From contig NZRO01000046.1 in assembly GCA_002696275.1 (NCBI GenBank), positions 8,578 to 53,667 on the forward strand: a DNA stretch of 45,090 nt, written 5' to 3'. The stretch is from Flavobacteriales bacterium. GTDB lineage: Bacteria; Bacteroidota; Bacteroidia; Flavobacteriales; BACL11. Shown one piece after another: positions 20,065-29,590 of this stretch; position 1 is the stretch's first letter; the number at the start of each line of letters is the position of its first letter. Under the pieces are notes generated by a model. That model was not told where the DNA came from and made no database searches. It saw nothing but the letters and a program-made list of their open reading frames with translations. The translations under genes were made by a program, and so were the position numbers.

Positions 20065-20601
20065 TTAAGAAGGATCAACTAAAAATAGTGGTTGATCAAA
20101 CTCAATAGGAGTAGCATCGTCCACTAAAACCTTTACGATAGTTCCGGAAACTTCTGATTCAATTTCATTAAAAAGCTTCATAGCTTCAATAATACAAATA
20201 GTATCCCCTTCTTTTATTGTGTCTCCAACATTTACAAATGCTGGTTTTTCAGGATCAGAACTTCTGTAAAATGTTCCAATCATTGAAGATTTAATTGTTA
20301 TGTAATTTGAATTATTTTCTTGAGAATCTGTAGTTTTTGTTGGAGATGATTCAGTTGGATTTTCTACAGTAACAACAGTAGGCGGAGCGGCAATTGGAGC
20401 GGCAACCGGAGCTACTACCTGTGGTGTCGCTGTGTGTTGTATTATAGCATTAGGAATGTCTACCTCTCCTCTTCTTTTCTTTGCAGGAGACTTAATTGAA
20501 ATTTTAACTCCTTCAAACTCTAAATCTACTTCTGTAGCTCCAGATTTAGCTACAAACTTTATAAGTTCTTGTATTTCTTCTAATTTCATCTTTTTACTCA
20601 T
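20065..20601 (-). CDS. accB: Biotin carboxyl carrier protein of acetyl-CoA carboxylase
   Basis: Carries the biotin arm between carboxylase and carboxyltransferase. The start '[20 protein letters not shown]' is preceded in the ORF track by an unlikely TTG extension, so I use the ATG at 20601. An Ala/Pro/Thr-rich linker (~70-105) leads to the C-terminal biotinyl domain with the lysine acceptor in '[10 protein letters not shown]'. It lies between fabH and accC in the fatty-acid operon. No accA or accD is in view. Confidence 0.97.
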   Translation of the reverse strand: MSKKMKLEEIQELIKFVAKSGATEVDLEFEGVKISIKSPAKKRRGEVDIPNAIIQHTATPQVVAPVAAPIAAPPTVVTVENPTESSPTKTTDSQENNSNYITIKSSMIGTFYRSSDPEKPAFVNVGDTIKEGDTICIIEAMKLFNEIESEVSGTIVKVLVDDATPIEFDQPLFLVDPS

Positions 20602-20642
20602 TTTAATATGATTTATTAAATATTTTGTATACAAAAATAGTA

Positions 20643-21644
20643 TTATTTATTTGAATCGTATGCCCATTTCAGATATATAGATCCCCATGTAAATCCTCCT
20701 CCAAAAGCAGCAAGTATAATATTGTCTCCTTTCTTTAATTGACTTTCCCATTCCCATAAACACAATGGAATGGTTCCATTTGTTGTGTTTCCATATTTTT
20801 CAATATTTAACATTACTTTGTTGTCTCCAACACCCATTCTTCTTGCTGTTGCATCAATAATTCTTTTATTCGCTTGATGAGGAACTAACCACGCAACATC
20901 ATCCGCATCTAATTTGTTTCTTTTCATAATTTCTTCTGAAACATCTGCCATGTTCTTTACAGCCGCTTTGAATACTGGCTGTCCGTCTTGAAACACAAAA
21001 TGTTCACGATTATCAATTGTTTGATAAGATGCGGGTTTTACAGAACCACCCGCTTTCAAATGTAAAAACTCTCCTCCAGAACCATCACTTCTCAATATGG
21101 AATCCTGAACTCCATATCCTTCTTTAGAGGGCTCCATTAGTACCGCTCCCGCTCCATCTCCGAAGATAATGCAAGTGGTTCTATCAGTATAATCTACAAT
21201 AGATGACATTTTATCGGTTCCAACTACAATTATTTTTTTATAAGATCCTGTTTCAATAAATTTAGAAGCGGTTGAAACTGAATATAAAAATCCTGAACAC
21301 GCAGCCATGATATCATAAGCAAATGCATTAACAGCTCCTACCTTGTCTGCCATTAAACATGCGGTAGAAGGAAAAATCATATCAGGCGTTGCTGTAGCAC
21401 ATAAAATTAAATCAATTTCTTCTGCTTTTGTATTTGTTTTTTTGAGCAATCCTTTAATCGCTTCTGCCCCCATGTCAGATGATCCTAAACCTTCTCCCTT
21501 TAAGATTCTTCTTTCCTTTATTCCAGTTCTTGTTGTTATCCACTCATCATTTGTTTCTACTAAAGTTTCTAACTCTTTATTTGTTAAAATATATTCAGGA
21601 ACATATCCCTGAATACCAGTTATCGCAGCGGTAATTTTACTCAT
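20643..21644 (-). CDS. fabH: 3-oxoacyl-ACP synthase III
   Basis: Condenses acetyl-CoA with malonyl-ACP to start fatty-acid synthesis. The catalytic triad is visible: Cys116 in 'AACSGFLYS', His in '[11 protein letters not shown]' and Asn in '[10 protein letters not shown]'. The nucleotide-side loop 'GDGAGAVLM' is also present. It is 333 residues, as expected. Its start shares one base with the plsX stop (TAATG), so the two are probably translationally coupled. Confidence 0.96.
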   Translation of the reverse strand: MSKITAAITGIQGYVPEYILTNKELETLVETNDEWITTRTGIKERRILKGEGLGSSDMGAEAIKGLLKKTNTKAEEIDLILCATATPDMIFPSTACLMADKVGAVNAFAYDIMAACSGFLYSVSTASKFIETGSYKKIIVVGTDKMSSIVDYTDRTTCIIFGDGAGAVLMEPSKEGYGVQDSILRSDGSGGEFLHLKAGGSVKPASYQTIDNREHFVFQDGQPVFKAAVKNMADVSEEIMKRNKLDADDVAWLVPHQANKRIIDATARRMGVGDNKVMLNIEKYGNTTNGTIPLCLWEWESQLKKGDNIILAAFGGGFTWGSIYLKWAYDSNK

Positions 21645-22582
21645 TATTTTATTGTTTCTTTAATTTTATTAGCCAAATCTGCTTCTACAACATCCTTGGT
21701 CAAAGTAATCATATTTTTAATGGCAATTTCATTTGAGATTCCGTGCCCAATAATTACTGTTTTATTTAGCCCTAAAATAGGGGTCCCTCCATAGTTTTCG
21801 TAATTAAACCTCTTGAAATAATCGTCTTCACCCCCTCTTTTCTTTATGAGAGTATAAAATGCTTCCATTTCTTTTAACACAATATTTCCAGTAAAACCAT
21901 CACAAACAATAACATCTGAGTAATCAGAAAACAGGTCTCTACTTTCTATATTTCCTATAAAATTATAATCATTTGTACCCTCCATAATTGGATAAGTAGC
22001 TTGTGTTAACATATTTCCCTTTGTTTTCTCTTCCCCTAGGTTTAAAAGCCCAACCTTAGGATTAGAAATTCCACAAACATGCTTTGCAAATAAAGATCCT
22101 AAAACACCAAACTGATATAATACATCTGGTTTACAATCTGCATTTGCTCCAACATCGAGAAGAATACCGACCTTACCATTTTCTTTGGGAATAATAGTAG
22201 AAATACAAGGCCTTAAAACTCCACTTATTGCTTTGACAGAGAAAAACCCTCCAGCGAGCATAGCCCCTGTATTACCTGCAGATGCAAATCCATCTATTTT
22301 TCCGATAGATAAATAATGAAACCCTACAGAAATACTCGAGTTAGACTTTTGTTTTAATGCTTTTACAGCGTGTTCTCCCATGTCAATTACATCTGTGCAA
22401 TCAACAATATCAAAAATATTTTCCGAAAAATTATGAGATTTTAATTCAGTAAGAATTTTATTTTTATTTCCAAATAAAACTATTTTAGTTCCCTCAGGTA
22501 ATTCTTTCTGTGCTAATATTGCCCCATGCACAGTTTTTTGAGGAGCAAAATCTCCCCCCATGATATCTATTCCGATTCTCAT
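21644..22582 (-). CDS. plsX: Phosphate acyltransferase
   Basis: Makes acyl-phosphate from acyl-ACP, the donor for PlsY in phospholipid synthesis; a peripheral membrane enzyme. The N-terminus '[14 protein letters not shown]' and the segments '[15 protein letters not shown]' and '[12 protein letters not shown]' are diagnostic. It follows rpmF by 32 bases and precedes fabH, the classic rpmF-plsX-fabH arrangement. Confidence 0.96.
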   Translation of the reverse strand: MRIGIDIMGGDFAPQKTVHGAILAQKELPEGTKIVLFGNKNKILTELKSHNFSENIFDIVDCTDVIDMGEHAVKALKQKSNSSISVGFHYLSIGKIDGFASAGNTGAMLAGGFFSVKAISGVLRPCISTIIPKENGKVGILLDVGANADCKPDVLYQFGVLGSLFAKHVCGISNPKVGLLNLGEEKTKGNMLTQATYPIMEGTNDYNFIGNIESRDLFSDYSDVIVCDGFTGNIVLKEMEAFYTLIKKRGGEDDYFKRFNYENYGGTPILGLNKTVIIGHGISNEIAIKNMITLTKDVVEADLANKIKETIK

Positions 22583-22614
22583 ATAAAATTTATAGTTGTA
22601 AACTATAAAATAAG

Positions 22615-22794
22615 TTATGAGTCAGAAAATAATTTTCCCTTATAGTAAATTTTCCCTTCGTGTTCATAGGCTCTATGATACAAGTGTGACTCCCCTGTTT
22701 CCTTACACACTTTAATTGTTTGTTCTGATGCCTTATAATGTGTTCTTCTTTTGTCTCTTCTTGTTTTTGAGATTTTTCGTTTTGGATGCGCCAT
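22615..22794 (-). CDS. rpmF: 50S ribosomal protein L32 (absent from the ORF track)
   Basis: A 59-residue ORF starting '[20 protein letters not shown]' and continuing '[18 protein letters not shown]', unmistakably L32. It has a single Cys and no paired CxxC, so it is the zinc-independent form. It sits 6 bases downstream of the DUF177 gene and 32 bases upstream of plsX, as in many bacteria. The ORF track lists only a shadow ORF that partly overlaps it on the other strand. Confidence 0.96.
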   Translation of the reverse strand: MAHPKRKISKTRRDKRRTHYKASEQTIKVCKETGESHLYHRAYEHEGKIYYKGKLFSDS

Positions 22795-22800
22795 TTTGTT

Positions 22801-23313
22801 TTATATTAAATCTTTTATTTTATTTAAATCGTCCCATCTAGGGTCATTTATTTCTTCTCTCTCGGCATATTTATCTAATAACACCATCATTTCTTTGTCG
22901 CAAATGTCATTTCCTACTCCACTATGCTCTATTTTAGAAGGGATAGATAAAATAACCGCCTCGTAAATTAATTGTGAAATATCTAGGTAACTTTGGTTGG
23001 GTTGTATATAGATTATTTCATCTGTATCTTCCATTTCACTTTCGGTTTCTTGTAAAAAAACATCTATTGAATTTATAATCGATAGTTTTATACCTCCCGC
23101 ACACAAATCACAATTAAAATTTAAGATATTCCCTTCAATATTTAAAGATAACTTTAGCTTATTTCCATCTTTAAATAAATTACAATTAACTTTAATTTCT
23201 GAATCTGTTACCTCAGGTTTGACAAATGATTCAAAGAACTTTCCATTAATGTTGAAAAAATACTCATGATTACCATCTTTAATACCTGAAATTCTGATAT
23301 TATAATTGAGCAT
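22801..23313 (-). CDS. DUF177 (YceD-like) protein
   Basis: A 170-residue soluble protein of the YceD/DUF177 family, recognised by position directly before rpmF and by the central Cys pair in 'NFNCDLCAGGIKL', followed by an acidic stretch and a C-terminal 'DPRWDDLNKIKDLI'. Bacterial homologues have been linked to 23S rRNA/large-subunit biogenesis and to coordination with lipid synthesis; the exact role here is inferred. It lies 58 bases after pdxA. Confidence 0.88.
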   Translation of the reverse strand: MLNYNIRISGIKDGNHEYFFNINGKFFESFVKPEVTDSEIKVNCNLFKDGNKLKLSLNIEGNILNFNCDLCAGGIKLSIINSIDVFLQETESEMEDTDEIIYIQPNQSYLDISQLIYEAVILSIPSKIEHSGVGNDICDKEMMVLLDKYAEREEINDPRWDDLNKIKDLI

Positions 23314-23371
23314 CTATTCAATTTTTATAGTTCGCAAATATACTATTTTTTAACAAATGATGCTATAAATT

Positions 23372-24427
23372 CTAATCTTCTGATTTTTTGGGGTTTAAAG
23401 AGTTTTCTTTTAATGAAAAATAAGCCCTTCTTTTTTTAAGAATATCACAAGCTATAAATACAGACTCTCGAAAAGATTGTTCATTAGCAATATTTTTACC
23501 CGCAATATCATAGGCAGTGCCATGAACTGGAGAAGTTCTTACAATATTTAGTCCAGAAGTGTAATTTACGCCTTGAGAAAAGGAAAGTGTTTTAAAGGGA
23601 ATTAGTCCTTGATCATGATACATTGATAAAATTGCATCAAATCGATTTAAATTACTTGGAATAAAGAAACTGTCTGCGGGGTATGGGCCAAAAGATAGAA
23701 TATTATTAACTTCTTTTGATTTTTGTATTGCGGGAATAATTATTTTTTCCTCTTCTAAACCTAGCATTCCATCTTCCCCAGCATGAGGATTTAGCCCAAT
23801 AACCGCAATTTTAGGTCTTCGAATTCCAAAGTCCTGTATAAGAGTAGTATTTATACTTTTTAATTTTTCTGTAATCTTTTCTATTGTAAGTAACTTTGGA
23901 ACTTCAGATAGTGGCACATGAGAGGTTACAAATGCTATTTTCATATTATCACTTATCATCATCATAACTGCTTTTCCATTAAAATTTTGATCTAAGTATT
24001 CAGTATGACCGATAAAATCTTTTTGTATTTTTTGTATTGATGATTTGTTAATAGGAGAGGTAATTAATACATCTATATCATTGTTTTTTAATGATTCTTT
24101 CGCTTTTTCTAAGGAAATAAAGGCATATTTAGCAGATGCCTCTGTAGATTCTCCTAATTTTATTTCAACATCTTCATTCCAACAATTTAGAAGATTTGCT
24201 TGCTTCTCATTAACATCTTTAAATCTATCAATTATATTGAAGCTGAAATTTTTAATTTCATTTACCTTCCTGTGATAAGAAGCCACTTTTCCAGAACCAA
24301 AAACTATAGGGGTACAAAACTCCAACATTCTTTTGTCTATAAAAGTTTTACAGATTACCTCCATACCAACTCCATTAATATCTCCAATAGAAATACCAAC
24401 TCTTAATTTTTTTCTAAATTTTTCCAT
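23372..24427 (-). CDS. pdxA: 4-hydroxythreonine-4-phosphate dehydrogenase
   Basis: NAD-dependent, metal-requiring step of pyridoxal 5'-phosphate synthesis. Conserved segments are 'VGISIGDINGVGMEVI', 'TSPINKSSIQ', 'GHTEYLDQ', 'GLNPHAGEDG' and the metal/substrate motif 'YHDQGLIPFK'. I use the ATG at 24427 rather than the TTG at 24448. The start overlaps the end of the pepA gene by 14 bases, so the two are in one operon. Length is normal. Confidence 0.95.
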   Translation of the reverse strand: MEKFRKKLRVGISIGDINGVGMEVICKTFIDKRMLEFCTPIVFGSGKVASYHRKVNEIKNFSFNIIDRFKDVNEKQANLLNCWNEDVEIKLGESTEASAKYAFISLEKAKESLKNNDIDVLITSPINKSSIQKIQKDFIGHTEYLDQNFNGKAVMMMISDNMKIAFVTSHVPLSEVPKLLTIEKITEKLKSINTTLIQDFGIRRPKIAVIGLNPHAGEDGMLGLEEEKIIIPAIQKSKEVNNILSFGPYPADSFFIPSNLNRFDAILSMYHDQGLIPFKTLSFSQGVNYTSGLNIVRTSPVHGTAYDIAGKNIANEQSFRESVFIACDILKKRRAYFSLKENSLNPKKSED

Positions 24428-25844
24428 TCGAGTATCTTTTTTTAACAAAATTGTACACTAATCTCACCCCCATTCCTGTAGCTCCTTTTCCCCTATATCC
24501 GTATTTTACCTTTGAATAAACACCTGGCATGTCAATATGAATCCAAGGGTAGTCTGTAAAATGAGACAAAAATTTTCCAGCAGTAATCGCTCCTCCGTAA
24601 GGACCTCCTAGGTTTTTAATATCCGCAATGTCTGATTTTATTAAATCATCATAATCTGACCAGAAAGGAAATTCTGCTAATCTTTCGTGCATTTCTTGGC
24701 CAGATTTTTTGAGTTCGGCGTGATCTTTTTCAGAATCTTTATGCATACTCACTAATCCGTAATGACCAATAGCAGCTACTGCTGCCCCAGTCAGAGTAGC
24801 AAAATCAATAACTAATTCAGGGTTATATTTTTTAGCATAAGATAGAGCATCTGCAAGTATCATTCTGCCTTCAGCATCTGTATTCAAAACTTCCACTTTT
24901 GTTCCATCATACATTGTAATGACATCACCAGGAGCGTAGGCATTTCCTGATGGCCTATTGTCTGTTGCGGGGACTAAAGCCACTATATGTACAGGAAGTT
25001 TGTTTGATGCAATCGCATTAATTGCTCCAATTACAGTTCCAGCTCCACCCATATCTATTTTCATTAAGTCCATAGAGTTTGCAGTAGGTTTTAAACTTAA
25101 TCCTCCCGTATCGTATACAACTCCTTTTCCTACTAATACAATAGGTTGCTTATTTTTTGCATTTTTTGGACTCCATTCCATAATAGTAAATGTTGGCTCG
25201 TCTAAACTTCCTTTGTTTACAGCTAATAACCCTCCCATTTTTATCCCTTCAATCTTCTTTTTATTAAAAACCGTTACTTTAATACCATTTTCTTTTCCAG
25301 ATATTTTAGCTTGGTTTGCAAGATCAATAGCAGTTAGATGAGAGAATGGTTGATTAATTAAATCTCTGGTAAAATAAACAGAATCTATTATGTTTTGTAA
25401 TTCAGAAATCTCACCATCAGAAACATTTATAAGAAAAATTTCTTTTAAGTTATTTGGTTTGGGATCAGACTTATGTTGAGTAAATGTATAGTTTGATAGA
25501 GATAACCCCTCTGCAATTAGTAAAATATCTTTAGATTTTTTGTTTGTAGCTGAGATTACCACTGATTTCTCTGCTCCAAAAGTCGTATGTAACTTATCTC
25601 CAATTAATCTTATAGTTTCATTTCGTTGATTTTTATTTTTCTGTGTTTTAGGGAAAATTAAAGATACAAATCTGTCGTATTGATTGATAGTTATAATTTC
25701 CTTTTCATTTTTCAACTCTTTTTTTATATGTTTTATCTCTTTATCAGAAAAATTTAATTCTGAGAAATTTTGTTTTTTATTTGTTAATAATATCAGATTA
25801 TCTTTTTCAGAAAATGATTTTTTCTTTTTGAGGATTGTTGTCAT
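24414..25844 (-). CDS. M17 leucyl aminopeptidase
   Basis: Cytosolic two-metal aminopeptidase. The catalytic C-terminal domain carries 'GKGVVYDTGGLSLKP', 'MKIDMGGAGTVIGA' and the family signature 'LNTDAEGRMILADAL'. The N-terminal ~150 residues are the weakly conserved macro-like domain. At 476 residues it is full length. It is the first gene of the operon running to accC and is divergent from mqnC, with a 40-base shared region containing facing promoter boxes. Confidence 0.94.
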   Translation of the reverse strand: MTTILKKKKSFSEKDNLILLTNKKQNFSELNFSDKEIKHIKKELKNEKEIITINQYDRFVSLIFPKTQKNKNQRNETIRLIGDKLHTTFGAEKSVVISATNKKSKDILLIAEGLSLSNYTFTQHKSDPKPNNLKEIFLINVSDGEISELQNIIDSVYFTRDLINQPFSHLTAIDLANQAKISGKENGIKVTVFNKKKIEGIKMGGLLAVNKGSLDEPTFTIMEWSPKNAKNKQPIVLVGKGVVYDTGGLSLKPTANSMDLMKIDMGGAGTVIGAINAIASNKLPVHIVALVPATDNRPSGNAYAPGDVITMYDGTKVEVLNTDAEGRMILADALSYAKKYNPELVIDFATLTGAAVAAIGHYGLVSMHKDSEKDHAELKKSGQEMHERLAEFPFWSDYDDLIKSDIADIKNLGGPYGGAITAGKFLSHFTDYPWIHIDMPGVYSKVKYGYRGKGATGMGVRLVYNFVKKRYSNGKI

Positions 25845-25852
25845 ATATTTAG

Positions 25853-25860
25853 TACTTTTG
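25853..25860 (+). promoter_or_regulatory. Putative -7 box (TACTTTTG) for mqnC
   Basis: TACTTTTG fits TAnnTTTG, ends 24 bases before the mqnC ATG, and has a TTG at 25828-25830 spaced 22 bases upstream, within the range known for flavobacterial promoters. The -33 element lies inside pepA. Confidence 0.55.
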
Positions 25861-25867
25861 GGGACTA

Positions 25868-25875
25868 CAAAATTA
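25868..25875 (-). promoter_or_regulatory. Putative -7 box (TAATTTTG) for the pepA-accC operon
   Basis: On the minus strand TAATTTTG lies 23 bases before the pepA ATG, and a TTG (plus-strand CAA at 25894-25896) sits 18 bases upstream of it, inside mqnC. This is the better-spaced of the two facing promoters. Confidence 0.55.
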
Positions 25876-25884
25876 ATTAAATTT

Positions 25885-27009
25885 ATGAATAAGCAAGAGC
25901 TTATACAAAGAGCCTTAAATAAAGACTTTTTGTCTGCAGAGGAGGGACAGTTTCTATATGAAAATCTAGCAACTACAGAGTTAATGTGGATAGCACATGA
26001 GTTACGTCAGAAAGCGGTTCCAGGAAAAATTGTTACATGGCAAATAGATAGAAATGTTAATACCACTAATGCATGCGTTGCAAATTGTAAATTTTGTAAT
26101 TTTTTCAGGCCACCAAAACATCCTGAAGTGTATATAACCTCTATTAAGCAGTATAAGAAAAAAATAGATGAAACCGTTAAGTTTGGAGGAGATCAGATAT
26201 TAATTCAAGGCGGACACCACCCTGAATTAGGATTAGAATATTATTGTAATTTATTTAAAGAGTTAAAAGTGCTTTATCCCAATGTAAAACTACATGCCTT
26301 AGGCCCTCCTGAAATAGCTCATATTTGTAAGATTGATAATATTACATACAAACAGGCGTTAACAGCTTTAAAAGAGTCAGGAATGGATAGTTTACCTGGG
26401 GCAGGAGCTGAAATTTTGAACGATAGAGTAAGAAGGATAATTAGTACTGGTAAGTGTTCTGGGCAAGTTTGGTTAGATATTATGAGAGAAGCTCATAAGT
26501 TAGGAATCACTACTTCGGCAACTATGATGTTTGGACATGTGGAAACAATAGAGGAGAGGTTTGAACATTTAGTTTTGATTAGAAAAGTACAGTCTGAAAA
26601 GCCAAAAGGAACTAAAGGTTTTAATGCTTTTATACCTTGGCCATACATGGATGATGGAACTTTGTTACAGCGAGTAAAAGGAGTAAACAATTCTGTTTCT
26701 GATGATGAATATATCAGAACTCTAGCAATTAGCAGAATTATGCTTCCTAATATTAACAACATTCAAGCTTCTTGGCTTACGGTTGGACCTAAAACTGCAC
26801 AGATATGTTTACATGGCGGTGCTAATGATATGGGGTCTATTATGTTAGAAGAGAATGTAGTTTCTGTTGCAGGAGCTCCACACCGTTTTACTTCTAATGA
26901 TATACAAGAGTGTATTAGAGAAGCGGGATTTGAGCCTCAGCTCAGAAATCAGGAATATGATTTTAGAGAATTACCAGAAACTTTAGAACAACAAGTAATA
27001 GATTATTAA
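25885..27009 (+). CDS. mqnC: Cyclic dehypoxanthinyl futalosine synthase (radical SAM)
   Basis: Radical SAM enzyme that cyclises dehypoxanthine futalosine in the futalosine route to menaquinone. The cluster motif 'CVANCKFC' (C64, C68, C71; CX3CX2C) is intact. 'QGGHHPELGLEYY', 'LPGAGAEIL' and 'GANDMGSIMLEENVVS' are MqnC-type rather than MqnE-type. The ORF track begins 201 bases earlier inside the pepA complement; the ATG at 25885 gives the standard 374 residues. It starts a rightward operon with ribE. No other mqn gene is in the window. Confidence 0.93.
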   Translation: MNKQELIQRALNKDFLSAEEGQFLYENLATTELMWIAHELRQKAVPGKIVTWQIDRNVNTTNACVANCKFCNFFRPPKHPEVYITSIKQYKKKIDETVKFGGDQILIQGGHHPELGLEYYCNLFKELKVLYPNVKLHALGPPEIAHICKIDNITYKQALTALKESGMDSLPGAGAEILNDRVRRIISTGKCSGQVWLDIMREAHKLGITTSATMMFGHVETIEERFEHLVLIRKVQSEKPKGTKGFNAFIPWPYMDDGTLLQRVKGVNNSVSDDEYIRTLAISRIMLPNINNIQASWLTVGPKTAQICLHGGANDMGSIMLEENVVSVAGAPHRFTSNDIQECIREAGFEPQLRNQEYDFRELPETLEQQVIDY

Positions 27010-27010
27010 A

Positions 27011-27598
27011 ATGTTTACAGGAATTATTGAGAATGTTGCTAGAGTGGTTTCCTTAAAAAAGGAGGGAGAAAACTTACATATTAGTTGTTCTAGCATATTA
27101 GCAAGAGAGTTTAAAATTGACCAAAGTGTTTCCCATAATGGAGTGTGTTTAACAGTGATAGAAGTAAATAATGAAGAGTACACAGTAACCGCAGTAAAGG
27201 AAACTTTAAGATTAAGTAACTTGTCGCAATTGAAAGTAGGAGATGAGATAAATATTGAAAGGTGTATGCAGCTTGGAGGCAGATTAGATGGTCATATAGT
27301 ACAGGGACATGTCGATATTACAGCAAGTTGTACTGATATTCAAGATGAAGGGGGATCTTGGAAATTTGCATTTAAGCATAAAGAATCAGAACATTTTACT
27401 GTAGAAAAAGGATCCATTTGTGTAAATGGAGTTAGTTTAACGGTATGTAATTCTAAGGAAGATAGATTTTCAGTAGCAATTATTCCTTATACTTTTGAAA
27501 ACACGAATTTTAAAAATTTAAAAATTGGAGATAATGTAAATATTGAGTTTGATATTGTTGGAAAATATATCAGCAAGATGATCTATAAAGATTTTTAA
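27011..27598 (+). CDS. ribE: Riboflavin synthase, alpha-type
   Basis: Dismutates two 6,7-dimethyl-8-ribityllumazines to riboflavin. It has the start signature 'MFTGIIE' and two lumazine-binding repeats, each with a 'GVCLTV' or 'GVSLTV' block (about residues 40 and 140) and 'GHIVQGHVD' between. The length of 195 residues is normal. It follows mqnC by 1 base. No FMN riboswitch precedes it, so it appears to be controlled with mqnC. Confidence 0.95.
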   Translation: MFTGIIENVARVVSLKKEGENLHISCSSILAREFKIDQSVSHNGVCLTVIEVNNEEYTVTAVKETLRLSNLSQLKVGDEINIERCMQLGGRLDGHIVQGHVDITASCTDIQDEGGSWKFAFKHKESEHFTVEKGSICVNGVSLTVCNSKEDRFSVAIIPYTFENTNFKNLKIGDNVNIEFDIVGKYISKMIYKDF

Positions 27599-27600
27599 AA

Positions 27601-28041
27601 ATGACAGAATCAAAACAAAAAAAATACGACAAAGCATATTTGAGAATGGCTTTAGAATGGGCAAAGCTTTCTCATTGTAAAAGAAAAAAGGTTGGGGCTA
27701 TTATTGTAAAAAATAGAATGATTATATCTGATGGATATAATGGAACCCCCTCAGGCTTTGACAATTGTTGTGAGGATGAAAATGGAAAAACACATTGGTT
27801 TGTATTACATGCTGAGGCTAATGCAATCCTAAAAACAGCCGGATCTACTCATGATTGTAGTGGAGCTACTTTATATCTTACTATGTCTCCTTGTAAGGAG
27901 TGTAGCAAATTAATTCATCAATCCGGCATAAAGAGATTAGTATATATAAATGCGTATAAAGATATATCTGGAATAGATTTTTTGATAGAAGCAGGCGTAG
28001 AGATTTGTAAACTAGATTTAAGTGAATTAGATGAAGAATAA
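27601..28041 (+). CDS. dCMP/cytidylate deaminase family protein
   Basis: Zinc deaminase that probably converts dCMP to dUMP for dTTP synthesis (ComEB-like). Zinc ligands and the general base are in 'LHAEANAIL' and 'PCKECSKLI'. 'KRKKVGAIIVKNRMIISDGYN' and 'GFDNCCED' match the dCMP deaminase subgroup. The length is 146 residues. It starts 2 bases after ribE and overlaps the next gene by 11 bases. Confidence 0.92.
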   Translation: MTESKQKKYDKAYLRMALEWAKLSHCKRKKVGAIIVKNRMIISDGYNGTPSGFDNCCEDENGKTHWFVLHAEANAILKTAGSTHDCSGATLYLTMSPCKECSKLIHQSGIKRLVYINAYKDISGIDFLIEAGVEICKLDLSELDEE

Positions 28042-29557
28042 GAGTTATCGTCCAATTATTTATTCACTTATTCTAATTTTGGGAATATTCTTAGGAAAGT
28101 TTTTGATAAATGAAACCCCCTCACCACAAAATTCTAAATTAGATTCAATACTCCAATTAGTTCAAGAAAATTATGTAGATGGTTTTGACATTTCTGAACA
28201 TGAAGATGAAATTTTAATTGCTATTATGCGGGAACTAGACCCTCATTCTGGATATATCCCAAAAACAGAACAAAGTTATATGGAGGAGCAGATGAGTGGA
28301 AGTTTCAGTGGTGTTGGTATAGAGTTTAACATAATAAAGGATAGTTTGGTTGTAGTTTCCCCAATCTCTGGTGGGCCTTCTGAAAAATTAGGCATACTTT
28401 CTGGAGATAGAATTGTTGAGGTTGATGGTGAAGATTTTGCTTCAGTAGGCTTAACTAATACAGAGGTTATAGAAAAATTAAGAGGAGAAAAAGGATCGGA
28501 AGTATCAGTAAAAATTTACAGAAGAGGTGAAAAAGAATTATTAGAATACACCATAGAAAGAGGAGAGATTCCACTATATAGCGTAGATGCGTCTTTTATG
28601 ATAGATGAAGAGATTGGATATGTAAAAGTTAATCGTTTTTCTGCAACTACTAATGAGGAGTTCTATAATGCTACTAATAATCTCTTGACTTCTGGAATGA
28701 AAAAAATGGTTTTAGATTTAAGGGACAATCCTGGAGGCTATTTGGGTTCTGCAATATTTATGTGTAATGAATTTTTGGAGAAAGGAGAACTTATAGTATA
28801 TACGGAGGGAAAGTATAGAAGTAAAGAAGAAATATTTTCAGATGATGGAGGAAGTTTGAAGGACATAGAATTAGTAATTTTAATTAACGAAGGTTCCGCT
28901 TCAGCTTCTGAAATTGTATCCGGTTGTATCCAAGATTTGGACAGAGGAATATTAGTTGGGAATAGATCTTTTGGAAAAGGATTGGTTCAAGAAGAGATAC
29001 TATTAAATGATGGTTCTGCAGTTAGGATTACTACCCAAAGATATTATATTCCTTCAGGTAGAAGTATTCAGAAGCCTTACGATATGAGTGACAAGGAGTA
29101 TAATACGGAGATGTATACAAGGAACTTACAAAATGAAGAGCAAAATATACCAGACTCTTTAAAATATATCACAAAAAAAGGTAGAGTAGTATTTGGAGGG
29201 GGTGGAGTTACCCCAGACTCTATAATTAGTGTAGATGTAAGTTTGAATTATAGTGTGTTTAACAGATTGAGATCTAAAAATTGGATAACAGAATTTTGTT
29301 TGAATGAACAAAAATTCTTGGAAAATTTGGAGAGAATAAGTGATTTAGATGAAGATGTTTTGATGCAAAAATTTAGACTCTTTGTACAAAATAAAAACCC
29401 TGATTTTGATTTAAGTATGGGGAATAAAGAGCTTTTAGATTTAAAAAAATTTATAAAGGCAAATATCGCTAAAAACCTTTGGGGTAATGATACTTATTTT
29501 AAGGTGTTATCTGAAAAGGACGACTACATACAAAAAGCTATAGAGATATTAAATTAA
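28031..29557 (+). CDS. S41-family carboxyl-terminal processing protease
   Basis: Periplasmic Tsp/CtpA-type serine protease anchored by one N-terminal membrane segment ('YSLILILGIFLGKFLI'). A PDZ domain (~85-165, 'SGVGIEFNIIKDSLVVVSP') precedes the catalytic domain, where the nucleophile is in 'INEGSASASEIVSG' and the general-base Lys in 'SFGKGLVQEEI'. The ~150-residue C-terminal extension after the protease core is common in Bacteroidota. At 508 residues it is complete. Its start lies within the dCMP deaminase gene. Confidence 0.93.
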   Translation: MKNKSYRPIIYSLILILGIFLGKFLINETPSPQNSKLDSILQLVQENYVDGFDISEHEDEILIAIMRELDPHSGYIPKTEQSYMEEQMSGSFSGVGIEFNIIKDSLVVVSPISGGPSEKLGILSGDRIVEVDGEDFASVGLTNTEVIEKLRGEKGSEVSVKIYRRGEKELLEYTIERGEIPLYSVDASFMIDEEIGYVKVNRFSATTNEEFYNATNNLLTSGMKKMVLDLRDNPGGYLGSAIFMCNEFLEKGELIVYTEGKYRSKEEIFSDDGGSLKDIELVILINEGSASASEIVSGCIQDLDRGILVGNRSFGKGLVQEEILLNDGSAVRITTQRYYIPSGRSIQKPYDMSDKEYNTEMYTRNLQNEEQNIPDSLKYITKKGRVVFGGGGVTPDSIISVDVSLNYSVFNRLRSKNWITEFCLNEQKFLENLERISDLDEDVLMQKFRLFVQNKNPDFDLSMGNKELLDLKKFIKANIAKNLWGNDTYFKVLSEKDDYIQKAIEILN

Positions 29558-29590
29558 AATACATTTCTATAATTGAGAAATTTTATCATT

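Noticed and set aside
22751-22966. 71-residue plus-strand ORF over rpmF and DUF177
   Set aside because: Shadow of two real minus-strand genes, one of which (rpmF) the track omitted.
24958-25341. 127-residue plus-strand ORF
   Set aside because: It lies wholly opposite the M17 catalytic domain of pepA and has low-complexity shadow composition; no start context or homology is recognisable.
25684-25884. 67-residue N-terminal extension of the mqnC ORF in the track
   Set aside because: It is antisense to conserved pepA codons, contains the promoter box, and MqnC homologues start at the ATG at 25885.
26990-27015. Possible FMN riboswitch for ribE
   Set aside because: Only one base separates mqnC from ribE, so there is no room for a leader RNA.
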